A stretch of 64,000 nucleotides of DNA, taken from the NCBI GenBank assembly GCA_963783965.1, contig CAWAPQ010000011.1:1-64000 (forward strand). Reading direction: 5' to 3'. Positions 41,829-51,354 of the stretch are shown here, piece by piece (position 1 is the stretch's first letter; the number at the start of each line of letters is the position of its first letter). The translations under genes were made by a program, and so were the position numbers. The notes beneath the pieces are model-generated. The model was given only the letters and a program-made list of their open reading frames with translations. It had not been told where the DNA came from and ran no database searches. This DNA comes from Bog-473 sp963783965 (lineage in GTDB: Bacteria > Actinomycetota > Acidimicrobiia > Acidimicrobiales > RAAP-2).

Positions 41829-43120
41829 GCCTCTTCGCCGACGCCGCCGACCGCCGCCTCCAGCGCCAGGCGCCCCTGGCAGCCCGTCTCCGCCCCCGCA
41901 CCCTCGACGAGGTCGTCGGCCAGGAGCACCTCATCGGCCCCGGTGCGCCCTTGCGCCTGCTGGCCGAGTCCGACCGGGTCGGGTCGTCGATCCTGTGGGG
42001 CCCCGCCGGCACCGGCAAGACCACCCTGGCCCGCCTGCTGGCCGACACCACCGCCAAGCACCTGACCACGCTGTCGGCCACGGCCGCCGGCGTGAAGGAC
42101 GTGCGCGAGGCCCTGGCCGAGGCCCAGCGCCGCCTGGGCGAGCAGGGCCAGGGCACCATGCTCTTCATTGACGAGGTGCACCGTTTCAGCAAGTCCCAGC
42201 AGGACGTGCTGCTCCCCGCCGTCGAGGACGGGCTGGTCGTGCTCATCGGCGCCACCACGGAGAATCCTTTCTTCGAGGTCAATCCGCCCCTGTTGAGCCG
42301 GGCCTCACTGTGGCGGCTGCACCCCTTGTCGCCGGACAACCTGCGCACCCTCATCCGGCGCGGGCTGGAGCTGGAGGGTGCCGACGCCGAGGACGATGCC
42401 GTGGACGCCGTGGTGGCGGCCTGCGAGGGCGACGCCCGCGCCGCGCTGACGACGGTGGAGACGGCGGTGGCGCTGGTGCGGGGTGCGGACGCCGACGCCC
42501 GGGTGCTGCTCACCATGGACGACATGGCGCGGGCCCGCGACGGGCGCCTGTTCCACCAGGGGGCCGACGAGCACTACGACCAGATCAGTGCGCTGATCAA
42601 GAGCGTGCGGGGCTCGGACCCCGACGCCGGCCTCTACTGGATGGCCCGCATGATTGAGGCGGGGGAGGATCCCCGGTTCCTGGCTCGCCGCATGGTCATC
42701 CTGGCCAGCGAGGACATCGGGCTGGCCGATCCCCAGGCGCTGCTGGTGGCCGAGGCGGCGGCCCGCGCCGTCGAGTACGTGGGGTTGCCCGAGGCGGCCT
42801 TGAACCTGGCCGAGGCGGTGATCTACCTGGCCCGGGCGCCCAAGTCCAACGCCGTCGTGGTGGCGCTCGGGCGGGCCCAGGCCGACGTGCGCTCGGGCCT
42901 GGCGCAGGAGGTCCCCACCCATTTGCGGGACGCGCACTACAAGGGCGCCGCCACGCTGGGGCACGGCGACGGCTACGTCTACCCCCACGACGACCCCACC
43001 GGGGTGGTCCCCCAGCAGTATCGTCCTGACGCGCTCGAGGGACGGGTGTACTACGAGCCCACCCCGCGCGACGCGGACGGTGCTGGTGGGGCGGGCCGGA
43101 GCGGGGAGGCGGAATCGTGA
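41825..43120 (+). CDS. rarA: Replication-associated recombination protein RarA (MgsA), CTG start
   Basis: AAA+ clamp-loader-like ATPase acting at stalled forks, 431 residues. Walker A GPAGTGKT, Walker B FIDEVHR, sensor GATTENPFFEVN and the C-terminal RarA domain (YKGAATLGHGDGYVYPHDDP) are present. The family start ([M]xLF...PLAARLRPRTLDEVVGQEHL) is reached only from a CTG at 41825, which overlaps the aspS stop as CTGA. No ATG, GTG or TTG is available in frame between the nearest plausible N-terminus and the conserved core, nor upstream within aspS for at least 130 bases. Confidence 0.9.
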   Translation: MSLFADAADRRLQRQAPLAARLRPRTLDEVVGQEHLIGPGAPLRLLAESDRVGSSILWGPAGTGKTTLARLLADTTAKHLTTLSATAAGVKDVREALAEAQRRLGEQGQGTMLFIDEVHRFSKSQQDVLLPAVEDGLVVLIGATTENPFFEVNPPLLSRASLWRLHPLSPDNLRTLIRRGLELEGADAEDDAVDAVVAACEGDARAALTTVETAVALVRGADADARVLLTMDDMARARDGRLFHQGADEHYDQISALIKSVRGSDPDAGLYWMARMIEAGEDPRFLARRMVILASEDIGLADPQALLVAEAAARAVEYVGLPEAALNLAEAVIYLARAPKSNAVVVALGRAQADVRSGLAQEVPTHLRDAHYKGAATLGHGDGYVYPHDDPTGVVPQQYRPDALEGRVYYEPTPRDADGAGGAGRSGEAES

Positions 43121-46023
43121 ACCGGGTGCAGCGCACGGCCTCTGGGTGGGTCGCCGCCGCCTGCGCGGCGTGCGGGGTACCGGCGTTGATCCTCGGGTCG
43201 CTGCTGTCTTCCGCAGCCGCCTCCGCGGCCGGACCCGCGCCCCCGTCCAGCCGCATCGCCCTGGCACAAGCCGCCCCGCAGCTCCCCGCCGGCACGACCC
43301 AATGGGGAACTGCCCCCGGCGGCCAGGTGCTCAACCTCGACGTGGTCCTGGCCGGGCAGGACCCCGCCGGCCTGGCCCAGGCCGTGGCGGCCATCTCGAC
43401 GCCCGGATCGCCCGGCTACCGGCACTACCTGACGGGGGCCCAATATGCGGCGCAGTTCGGGCCGAGCCCGGCCGAGGTGGCACAGGCGTCCTCAGCCTTG
43501 CGGGCCGAGGGGCTCACGGTCGGCACGCCAGAGGCGGGCAGCACGTTGTTGCCCGTCAGCGGCACGGCGTCCGTCGTCTCGTCCGCGCTCGGGACGCCGC
43601 TGGTGTCGGTGCAGCCACCCGGCGAGTCCGCCCGGTCGATTGTGAACACGGCGTCACCGCAGATACCGGCCTCCCTCGACGGCGTGGTGACCGGGGTGGT
43701 CGGCCTTGATGGCCTGTTCCAGGAGCACTCCATGCTGAAGACGGGTCACACCGGGACCTCGGGGACGACCCAGGCGCCCGAGTCGTCGGGTCCTGCCGGC
43801 TCGGGCCCTGCCACCCAGAGCCCGGCGGCCGTCGCCCACGCCGGCACGCCGCAGGCCTGCGCGGGCGCCCAGAGCGCAGCCTTCGACGGCACGTACACCT
43901 CGACGCAGCTGGCCTCGATCTTCGGACTCAATCAGCTCTTCGGGCAGGGTCGGACCGGGATCGGGCAGTCGATCGCCATCGTGGAGTTCGAGCAGTACGC
44001 CGCCAGCGACGTGGCCGCTTTCCAGTCCTGTTACGGGCTGTCCAACCCGGTCCGCAACGTGCTCGTCGACGGTGGCGCCGGCGGCCCGCCCCAGGGCGGC
44101 GGCGAGGCCGCGCTCGATACGGAAGTGGCCGCCGTCAACGCCCCCTCCGCCTCCCTCGTCGTCTACGAGGCGCCCAACGGGGACGACGCCCAGGCCTTCG
44201 ACCTCTTCGACCGGATCGCCAGCGACGACAGCTCCCAGGTGGTGACCACGAGCTGGGGTGTGTGCGAGGCGGACATGCCGGCGGCGGATCGGCAGACCGA
44301 GAACGGGATCTTCCAGCGCATGGCCGCCCAGGGCCAGACCATCATCGCCGCCTCGGGCGACGCCGGCTCCGAGGACTGCTTCCCGACCAACCGGTCGACC
44401 GGCCTCGCCGTCGACGATCCCGGATCACAGCCCGACGTGGTCAGCGCCGGTGGCACGACCATGCCCAGCGCGTCGGCCTCGTCGCAGTCGGTCTGGAACG
44501 ACTGCCAGGACTCGCTTTCCCTGTGCTCGGGCAACAGCAGCTTCGGGGCGACCGGCGGGGGGTATTCGCTGGAGTGGCCCGCCAATCCCGGGCAGCCCAC
44601 CGCCTCCGGACTCGACACCACCCCGTGTGGGCTGAGCGCCTGCCGGGCTGTCCCCGATTTCTCGTATCCCTCGGATCCCACGGCCGGTGGGGTGGCCGCC
44701 TATTGGAACGGCCGCTGGACGGCCTTCGGCGGCACCAGCGTCGCCTCGCCCACCAACGCCGGCCTCTTCGCGGACACCAACCAGGGCTGCTTCAGCCCGC
44801 TCGGTCGCGTCGGTCCCGCGCTGTACGCGGCACAGCAGGCCAACGGCGACACGTTCACCGACATCACGCACGGCAACAACGACTTCACCGACACGAACCT
44901 CGGGCTGTTCGCCGCCGGTGCCGGCTTCGATGCCGCATCCGGGCTCGGCACTCCGGCCGACCAGAACCTGGCTCCCGCGCTCCAGGGGGCCGACGGCTGC
45001 CCGTCGGTGGCCGCCGTCAGTCCCAACACGGGTCCGGTCAGCGGCCCCGGTCCGATCACCATTTTCGGGGGAGGCTTCGCCAACGCCACGGCGGTCACCT
45101 TCGGGTCCATGGGCGCCGGCCGGATTGTGGCCCAGAGCGCATCCACCGTCACCGTCGTTCCGCCCACGGCGACGGGCCCCGAATGCGTTGACGTCACCGT
45201 GACCAACTCGCAGGGAGTCTCGGCACAGTCCTCTGCCGACCACTACGGCTTCGGCGGCGACCTCAACTGTGGCGACGGCTACCGTTTCGTGGCCTCCGAC
45301 GGGGGGGTGTTCGCCTTCGGCGGCGCGGGCTTCTACGGCAGCGCCGGTGGCACGCCGCTGAACGCGCCGGTCGTGGGCATGGCCGACACCCCGAGCTCGC
45401 AGGGCTACTGGCTGGTGGCCTCCGATGGTGGCATCTTCACCTACGGCGACGCCCACTTCTTCGGCTCTATGGGCGGGCATCGTCTCAACGAACCCATCGT
45501 TGGCATGGCGGCCACGCCCGACGGCGGTGGCTACTGGCTGGTGGCCTCCGACGGCGGCATCTTCAGCTTCGGCGACGCGCAGTTCTACGGCTCCACCGGC
45601 TCCATGCACCTGAACAGGCCCATCGTTGGCATGGCGGCCGCACCGAACGGCGCCGGCTACTGGCTGGTTGCCTCCGACGGCGGGATCTTCAGCTACGGCA
45701 GGGCGAGTTTCTACGGCTCCACCGGCTCCATGCACCTGAACAGGCCCATCGTGGGCATGGCGGCCGCACCGAACGGCGCCGGCTACTGGCTGGTGGCGTC
45801 CGACGGCGGCATCTTCACCTACGGCAGGGCGAGCTTCTTCGGCTCCGCCGGCTCCCTCCACCTGAACCAGCCGATCGTGGGCATGGCGGCCGCACCGAAC
45901 GGCGGCGGCTACTGGCTGGTGGCCTCGGACGGCGGCATCTTCAGCTACGGCAACACGCTGTTCTACGGGTCAACCGGCAGCATCAGCCTCAACAAGCCGA
46001 TCGTCGGCATGTCGGCGTCCTGA
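43117..46023 (+). CDS. Secreted sedolisin (S53) serine-carboxyl protease with IPT domain and six 42-residue repeats
   Basis: A 968-residue exported protease. Signal peptide at about 1-38, pro-kumamolisin activation domain at about 50-205, then the S53 catalytic domain with E330, D334, S541 (GGTSVASP) and oxyanion D415 (ASGDAGSEDC). An IPT/TIG-like domain spans about 622-715. From residue 721 to the end there are six copies of a 42-residue repeat with GYWLVASDGGIF, FYGS and PIVGMAA, likely a beta-propeller or surface-binding module. S53 enzymes usually work at acid pH. GTGA overlap with rarA, yet a terminator isolates it from alaS. Confidence 0.92.
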   Translation: MNRVQRTASGWVAAACAACGVPALILGSLLSSAAASAAGPAPPSSRIALAQAAPQLPAGTTQWGTAPGGQVLNLDVVLAGQDPAGLAQAVAAISTPGSPGYRHYLTGAQYAAQFGPSPAEVAQASSALRAEGLTVGTPEAGSTLLPVSGTASVVSSALGTPLVSVQPPGESARSIVNTASPQIPASLDGVVTGVVGLDGLFQEHSMLKTGHTGTSGTTQAPESSGPAGSGPATQSPAAVAHAGTPQACAGAQSAAFDGTYTSTQLASIFGLNQLFGQGRTGIGQSIAIVEFEQYAASDVAAFQSCYGLSNPVRNVLVDGGAGGPPQGGGEAALDTEVAAVNAPSASLVVYEAPNGDDAQAFDLFDRIASDDSSQVVTTSWGVCEADMPAADRQTENGIFQRMAAQGQTIIAASGDAGSEDCFPTNRSTGLAVDDPGSQPDVVSAGGTTMPSASASSQSVWNDCQDSLSLCSGNSSFGATGGGYSLEWPANPGQPTASGLDTTPCGLSACRAVPDFSYPSDPTAGGVAAYWNGRWTAFGGTSVASPTNAGLFADTNQGCFSPLGRVGPALYAAQQANGDTFTDITHGNNDFTDTNLGLFAAGAGFDAASGLGTPADQNLAPALQGADGCPSVAAVSPNTGPVSGPGPITIFGGGFANATAVTFGSMGAGRIVAQSASTVTVVPPTATGPECVDVTVTNSQGVSAQSSADHYGFGGDLNCGDGYRFVASDGGVFAFGGAGFYGSAGGTPLNAPVVGMADTPSSQGYWLVASDGGIFTYGDAHFFGSMGGHRLNEPIVGMAATPDGGGYWLVASDGGIFSFGDAQFYGSTGSMHLNRPIVGMAAAPNGAGYWLVASDGGIFSYGRASFYGSTGSMHLNRPIVGMAAAPNGAGYWLVASDGGIFTYGRASFFGSAGSLHLNQPIVGMAAAPNGGGYWLVASDGGIFSYGNTLFYGSTGSISLNKPIVGMSAS
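45277..46020 (+). repeat. Six tandem 126-bp coding repeats
   Basis: Units begin at 45277, 45403, 45529, 45655, 45781 and 45907 (last one truncated), exactly 126 bases apart. Units three to five are nearly identical over long stretches, indicating recent duplication or gene conversion. Confidence 0.95.
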
Positions 46024-46079
46024 GCCGCCGGCACCGGCGCTTCGCCCCAGGTGGCCCCGCAGGCCCGGCCAGCCCCGGC

Positions 46080-46107
46080 GCCCCCGCAGGCCCAGCGGGG
46101 GCCTTTT
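46080..46107 (+). terminator. Rho-independent terminator after the sedolisin gene
   Basis: GCCCCCGC (46080-46087), seven-base loop, GCGGGGGC (46095-46102), then CTTTT. It is the clearest intrinsic terminator in the window. A second short stem, CAGAG/CTCTG (46115-46128), followed by a T5 run, stands just downstream. Confidence 0.75.
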
Positions 46108-46146
46108 CGGACCCCAGAGCGGCCTCTGATCCGTTTTTGCCCCCGG

Positions 46147-46152
46147 TAAGCT
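46147..46152 (+). promoter_or_regulatory. -10 box of alaS, leaderless
   Basis: TAAGCT ends six bases before the ATG at 46159. This favours ATG over the in-frame GTG three bases earlier. Confidence 0.5.
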
Positions 46153-46158
46153 GCAGTG

Positions 46159-48747
46159 ATGGACGCCAACGGACTGCGGGCGGCCTTTACGCGCTTCTTT
46201 GAGGACCGGGGCCACACCGTCGTTCCCTCCGCCAGCCTGATTCCGCACGACCCCTCGGTCCTCTTCACCATCGCGGGCATGGTGCCCTTCAAGCCCTACT
46301 TCCTGGGCGAGGAGCCCGCCCCCTGGCCCCGGGCCACCTCCATACAGAAGTGCTTCCGGACCGCTGACATCGAGATCATCGGGACAGACACCTACCACTG
46401 CACCTTCTTCGAGATGCTGGGCAATTTCAGCTTCGGGGACTACTTCAAGGCCGAGGCCATCCCCATGGCCTGGGAGCTCCTCACCGAGGTCCTGGGCCAC
46501 GACGGTGACCGACTCTGGGTCACCGTGCACGACGACGACGACGAGGCCGAGCAGATCTGGATCGACGGGGTCGGCGTCCGGCCCGAGCGCGTGCAGCGCA
46601 TGGGTGACGAGGACAACTTCTGGGCGATGGGCGAGACCGGGCCGTGCGGCCCCGACTCCGAGATCTTCATGGACCTCGGCGCGTCCTACGGCAACGAAGG
46701 CGGCCCGAAGCACGGCGGCAGCGACCGCTTCGTCGAGATCTGGAACCTCGTCTTCATGCAGTTCGACCGCGACGCTTCGGGCGTCCTCACCGATCTGCCG
46801 CGTAAGAACATCGACACCGGCGCCGGCCTCGAGCGAAACCTGCCCATCCTCCAAGGTGTCGATTCCGTGTTTGACACCGACCTGTTCGTGCCGCTCATCG
46901 ACACGGCGGCCTCCATCCTCGGCACCGGGTACGGGAAGGATGCGGCGACCGACGTCGCGCTGCGTGTGCTGGCCGACCATGGGCGCGCCTTCTCCATGCT
47001 GGTGGCGGACGGCGTCCTGCCCGCCAACGAGGGGCGCGGCTACGTGCTGCGCCGCGTCGTACGCCGTGCCGTCCTGGCCGCGCGCCGCGCCGGCGTGGAG
47101 AAGCCCGTCACACCGGCGCTGGTCCAGGCGGCCACCGACGTGCTGGGCGACGCGTATCCGGCCCTCCGGGCCCAGCAGGACCTCATCGTGAACGTGGTGG
47201 CGCGGGAAGAGGCGGGGTTCGATCGCACGCTGCGGGCGGGCTTGAGCCGCTTGGAGGAGGCGTTCGCCACCGGAACGAAGGTGCTCGAGGGCGACGTGGC
47301 CTTCACCCTGCACGACACGCACGGCTTCCCGGTCGAACTGACCGAGGAGCTGGCGCGCGATGCGGGCGTGGAGGTGGACCGGGCTGGCTTCGACGCGGCC
47401 ATGGCCGCCCAGCGTGAGCGCGCCCGCGCCGCGGCGAAGTCCACCCGGGCCGGTGACGAGGCCGTCTACCGCACGTTGCTCGAGGCGGAGGGACCCACGG
47501 TGTTCGTGGGCCGGGGTCAGGAGAACTACGAGGTGCCGGCCCGAGTCATCGCCGTGCTCGAGCCGGACCCCGAGGCGGACAGCGACGGCGACGGCGAGAG
47601 GCTGGTCGAGATCTTCCTGGACCGCACGCCCTTTTACGCCGAGAGCGGCGGGCAGGTGGGCGACACCGGCACGATCGTCACCGAGTCGGGCATCGCCGAC
47701 GTGCAGGACACCGTCCTGGCCGTGCCGGGCCTGTTCGTCCACCGGGCGCGGGTGAGCGGTGAGCTGCGGGCGGGACAGGACGCCCTGGCCACCATCGACG
47801 GTGAGCGGCGCGAGGCCATCCGTCGGAACCACACGGCGACCCACCTGCTCCACGCAGCCCTGCGGACCGTCCTGGGCGACCACGTGCGTCAGCAAGGGTC
47901 CCTGGTGTCACCCGAGTATCTGCGCTTCGACTTCTCCCATCACGTGGCGCCGACCAGCGAGGAGCTCGACGAGGTCTTCGCCCGCGCCAATCGCGCCGTG
48001 CTGACCGCCGTCGGCGTGGAGACCACCGAGACCTCGCGTGAAGAGGCCGAGAACATGGGCGCCATCGCCTTCTTCGGCGACAAGTACGGATCGTCCGTGC
48101 GCGTCGTGCAGGCGGGACCGAGCTCGCTCGAGTTCTGCGGTGGCACCCACGTGGATTCGCTGGGGCAGATCGGCACCATCACGCTCCAGTCGGAGGGCTC
48201 CATCGGCTCGAACACGCGACGCCTCTTCGCGGTGACGGGATTCGTGTCGATTGCGCGCGCGCTCGAGCGCGAGCGACTCGTGCAGGCCGCCGCGGAGCAG
48301 CTGCGCACCGAACCCGACGAATTGCTGGCGGCCATCGGTCGCCTGGCCGAGCGCCAGCGCGAGGGCGAGAAGGAACTGGCGCGGCTGAAGCAGCAATCGA
48401 GCGATGCGGAGGCCACGACACTGGCCGCGTCGGCCGCGGCCGACGGCGGGGTGGTCGTCGCCCGCCGCGACAAGGTCGACGCCGATTCGCTGCGCAGCCT
48501 GGCCCAGGCGATCCTGCGTCATGACGGCGTGCGCGCCGTCGTGCTCGCCGGGTCGCCCGATGGCACGAAGGTGACGATCGTCGCCGCCACCGGGGGTACG
48601 CCCGACGCCGGCCAGCTCGTGCGGACGCTCGGGCCCCTGGTCGGTGGCGGGGGCGGCGGGTCGCCCGAGCTGGCCACGGCGGGGGGCAAGGACCCCTCGG
48701 GGATCGAGGCGGCGCTGGGCGAGGCGCAGCGGCTCCTGTCCGCGTGA
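46159..48747 (+). CDS. alaS: Alanyl-tRNA synthetase
   Basis: Class II synthetase of 862 residues. The aminoacylation domain (PSASLIPHDPSVLFTIAGMVPFK) is followed by the tRNA-recognition part, the editing domain with HTATHLLHAAL and CGGTH zinc ligands, and the C-Ala domain ending in GGGGGGSPELATAGGKDPSG. Length is typical. It overlaps ruvX by four bases (GTGA), the conserved alaS-ruvX-mltG-aroE order. Confidence 0.97.
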   Translation: MDANGLRAAFTRFFEDRGHTVVPSASLIPHDPSVLFTIAGMVPFKPYFLGEEPAPWPRATSIQKCFRTADIEIIGTDTYHCTFFEMLGNFSFGDYFKAEAIPMAWELLTEVLGHDGDRLWVTVHDDDDEAEQIWIDGVGVRPERVQRMGDEDNFWAMGETGPCGPDSEIFMDLGASYGNEGGPKHGGSDRFVEIWNLVFMQFDRDASGVLTDLPRKNIDTGAGLERNLPILQGVDSVFDTDLFVPLIDTAASILGTGYGKDAATDVALRVLADHGRAFSMLVADGVLPANEGRGYVLRRVVRRAVLAARRAGVEKPVTPALVQAATDVLGDAYPALRAQQDLIVNVVAREEAGFDRTLRAGLSRLEEAFATGTKVLEGDVAFTLHDTHGFPVELTEELARDAGVEVDRAGFDAAMAAQRERARAAAKSTRAGDEAVYRTLLEAEGPTVFVGRGQENYEVPARVIAVLEPDPEADSDGDGERLVEIFLDRTPFYAESGGQVGDTGTIVTESGIADVQDTVLAVPGLFVHRARVSGELRAGQDALATIDGERREAIRRNHTATHLLHAALRTVLGDHVRQQGSLVSPEYLRFDFSHHVAPTSEELDEVFARANRAVLTAVGVETTETSREEAENMGAIAFFGDKYGSSVRVVQAGPSSLEFCGGTHVDSLGQIGTITLQSEGSIGSNTRRLFAVTGFVSIARALERERLVQAAAEQLRTEPDELLAAIGRLAERQREGEKELARLKQQSSDAEATTLAASAAADGGVVVARRDKVDADSLRSLAQAILRHDGVRAVVLAGSPDGTKVTIVAATGGTPDAGQLVRTLGPLVGGGGGGSPELATAGGKDPSGIEAALGEAQRLLSA

Positions 48748-49196
48748 GCGGCGAGGAGGCGTCCGGGCGCGGCCCGGGCCGGGTGGCTGCGTTGGACTTG
48801 GGGGCGCGCCGCATCGGCGTGGCCTACAGCGACAGTGGGCGCAGCCTGGCCAGCCCGTGGGGCACCATCGAGCGCAGCGGTGACCCCGTACGCGACCGCA
48901 CGGCCGTGGTGGAGGCCGTGCGCGAGGTGGAGGCCCGGACCCTCGTTGTCGGGCTGCCACTCAGCCTCACGGGCCAGATCGGCCCGGCGGCCCAGTCGGC
49001 CCTCGACGAGGCGGCGGCGCTGCGCGAGCTGCTCGAGCCGCTCGGCGTGACGGTCGAGACGGCGGACGAGCGCTTCACCACCGTGGAAGCCGAACGCTCG
49101 CTGCGGGCCGCAGGGCGGACGGGCAAGGCGGCGCGCAAGGTGGTCGACAGCGCGGCGGCCATGGTGCTGCTCCAAGCCTGGTTGGACAACGCATGA
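48744..49196 (+). CDS. ruvX: YqgF/RuvX putative Holliday junction resolvase
   Basis: RNase H-fold protein of 150 residues, implicated in 16S pre-rRNA 5'-end processing and possibly junction resolution. It has the first catalytic Asp in ALDLGARRIGVAYSD, VVGLPLSLTG in the middle, and the last Asp in KVVDSAAAMVLLQ. It is joined to alaS by GTGA and to mltG by ATGA overlaps. Confidence 0.93.
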   Translation: MSGEEASGRGPGRVAALDLGARRIGVAYSDSGRSLASPWGTIERSGDPVRDRTAVVEAVREVEARTLVVGLPLSLTGQIGPAAQSALDEAAALRELLEPLGVTVETADERFTTVEAERSLRAAGRTGKAARKVVDSAAAMVLLQAWLDNA

Positions 49197-50413
49197 GCGG
49201 GCCTCACGACCCGTTCGACGGGGAGGACGCGGACGAGGCGGGCGAAGAGCTGCCTTGGCCGCAGCCGGGGCCTCCCGACACGACCGCCGGCTCGAGCGGG
49301 ACTGACGCGGGCGCCGCCGGCGTCGACACGGAAAGAGACACGGAGATCAGCGACGATCCCGAGAGCCGCAGTGGTCGGCGGGCCGCCCGTTCGGCACGCG
49401 TGCGCAAGCGGCGCCGGATCCTGCTCGGCATCGGCGGGACGCTCGTGGTCATCGTGCTGGCTTTCGTGCTCTGGTACGAACTGGAGTCCCACGCGCTCGG
49501 CCCGCCCGGACGGCAGGTCGTCATCACGGTGCACCAGGGCGAGTCGACGAGTGCCGTCGTGGACGCGCTGAGCCGTCAGGGCGTGATCGGCAGCTCGCTG
49601 GCCTATCAGATCTCCGAGGTCGTGCACGGTTCGCCGACGGTTCTGCCCGGCAGCTACGCCATGCACCAGAACCTGGCCTTCTCGGAGGTCCGTCAGGTTC
49701 TGGCGGCCGGGCCCAACATCTACCCGGTGAACGTGCGTCCCGGCTTCACCCTCTCCGAGGTGGCCCAGGAGGTGGACAGCCTGCCCGGCCATGCCAGCGG
49801 GGAATTCCAGAAGGTCGCGGCCAGCGGCGCCGTGCACTCGACGATCACGGCCACGGATCCCAACAACCTGGAGGGCATGCTCGGCGTCGGGGTGTATCTC
49901 GTCCTCCCCGGAGAGAGCGACACCACCATCCTCACCGACATGGTGCAGCGGTTCGACCACGAGGTGCAGGTCGTGGGCATCACGCCGACGTCGGCCGCCG
50001 CGCTTGGTGTGACGCCCTACGAGATGCTCACGGTGGCCTCCATCGTTGAGAAAGAGGGCTACATCCCGGTCAACATGCCCGACACGTCCCGGGTCATCTA
50101 CAACCGCCTGGCCCAGGGCATCCCCCTGCAGATGGACTCGACCGTCCTCTACGCACTCGGACAGGACGGAGGCCCGGTGACGAGCCAGGACCTCAAGATC
50201 AAGTCTCCGTACAATTCGTATCTCAACACCGGGTTGACGCCCACACCGATCTGTATGCCCTCGATGGATGCGCTCAACGCGGCGGTCCACCCACCGGCCG
50301 GGGGGTGGCTGTACTTCGTGCTCGTGCAGAAGGACGGCACCATGGCCTTCTCCGACACGTACGCCGAGCAGTTGGCCAACGAGCGACTGGCCAAGAGTCG
50401 TGGCCTCCCCTGA
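49193..50413 (+). CDS. mltG: Endolytic murein transglycosylase MltG (YceG-like)
   Basis: Cleaves nascent glycan strands and sets their length. The 406-residue protein has an acidic cytoplasmic N-terminus of about 70 residues, one membrane helix (ILLGIGGTLVVIVLAFVLWYEL) and an outside YceG domain with the catalytic Glu in ASIVEKEGY and the later PTPICMPSMDALNA motif. ATGA overlap with ruvX. Confidence 0.94.
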   Translation: MSGPHDPFDGEDADEAGEELPWPQPGPPDTTAGSSGTDAGAAGVDTERDTEISDDPESRSGRRAARSARVRKRRRILLGIGGTLVVIVLAFVLWYELESHALGPPGRQVVITVHQGESTSAVVDALSRQGVIGSSLAYQISEVVHGSPTVLPGSYAMHQNLAFSEVRQVLAAGPNIYPVNVRPGFTLSEVAQEVDSLPGHASGEFQKVAASGAVHSTITATDPNNLEGMLGVGVYLVLPGESDTTILTDMVQRFDHEVQVVGITPTSAAALGVTPYEMLTVASIVEKEGYIPVNMPDTSRVIYNRLAQGIPLQMDSTVLYALGQDGGPVTSQDLKIKSPYNSYLNTGLTPTPICMPSMDALNAAVHPPAGGWLYFVLVQKDGTMAFSDTYAEQLANERLAKSRGLP

Positions 50414-50438
50414 ACCCGGGGCAGCCCCGGTCGTGACG

Positions 50439-51332
50439 ATGGACGGCGCGCGGACCGAGGCCGGTCCCGAGACCCGGTTGGTCGGTGTCATCGGCAGCCC
50501 GATCGCCCACTCGCTCTCGCCTCTCTTGCACAACGCGGCCTTCGCCGCGCTCGGGCTCGGCGCGACCTGGCGCTCGTTGGCCTTCGAGGTGGCGGCCGGT
50601 CAGGCGGAGAGTGCCCTGGGTGCCATGCGACGGGCCGCGATCACCGGCTTGTCGGTGACTATGCCGCACAAGGCCGACGTGGTGGCGTTGGTCGACGAGT
50701 GCACCGCGGTGGCGCAGCGGCTCGGTGCGGTCAACTGCGTCGTGAACCGGGACGGCGATCTGCTGGGCACGAACACCGACGGTGCCGGCTTCGTGGCGTC
50801 ACTGGCTCGGGGCGCCGCCTTCTCGGCCGCCGGCAAGCGGTGTCTGGTCATCGGGGCCGGGGGAGCGGCCCGGGCCGTGGTGCTGGCTCTGACTGACGCC
50901 GGGGCGAGCCAGGTCGCCGTCCTCAACCGGACGCCAGAACGGGCGGCGACAGCGGCCGCGCTGGCCGGCCCGGCGGGTCTGGTCGTGCCGGCGGACGAAA
51001 AAGCCCAGGTCGAGGTCGTGCGGTCGGCGGATCTGGTCGTCAACGCCACGCCATTCGGCATGGCGGGCGCCTCCCCCCGGGCCTCAGCGCCCTGGATGGT
51101 GGCACCGCAGCTCCTGCACGCCGGCCAGGTGGCCGCCGACCTGGTCTACGCCCCCCGTCCGACGCAGTGGCTGATGGAGGCGGCCGCCGCGGGTGCTCAC
51201 AGCGTCGACGGTCTTGGCATGCTCGTGCACCAGGCGGCGACGCAACTCGAATTGTGGACTGGCGAACCCGCCCCGGTGGAGGCCATGTGGCGGGCCGCCG
51301 AGGCGGCCGATCCCGCGACGCCGGAGGCCTGA
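50439..51332 (+). CDS. aroE: Shikimate dehydrogenase
   Basis: NADPH-dependent step of aromatic amino acid synthesis. Signature segments are GSPIAHSLSPLLHN, MPHK with the catalytic Lys, NTDGAGF with the Asp, GAGGAARAVV for cofactor and NRTPERA. From ATG 50439 the protein has 297 residues; GTG at 50433 or at 50400 (overlapping the mltG stop) are alternatives, and none has a clear ribosome-binding site. It ends the alaS-ruvX-mltG-aroE run. Confidence 0.94.
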   Translation: MDGARTEAGPETRLVGVIGSPIAHSLSPLLHNAAFAALGLGATWRSLAFEVAAGQAESALGAMRRAAITGLSVTMPHKADVVALVDECTAVAQRLGAVNCVVNRDGDLLGTNTDGAGFVASLARGAAFSAAGKRCLVIGAGGAARAVVLALTDAGASQVAVLNRTPERAATAAALAGPAGLVVPADEKAQVEVVRSADLVVNATPFGMAGASPRASAPWMVAPQLLHAGQVAADLVYAPRPTQWLMEAAAAGAHSVDGLGMLVHQAATQLELWTGEPAPVEAMWRAAEAADPATPEA

Positions 51333-51354
51333 AGCCGCCCAGCCGCCCAGCCGC

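Noticed and set aside
45277..46020. Regular 126-bp repeats as a CRISPR-like array
   Set aside because: They are in-frame protein repeats without spacers.
46156..46158. GTG as the start of alaS
   Set aside because: The -10 box spacing points to the ATG three bases later. The difference is one residue.
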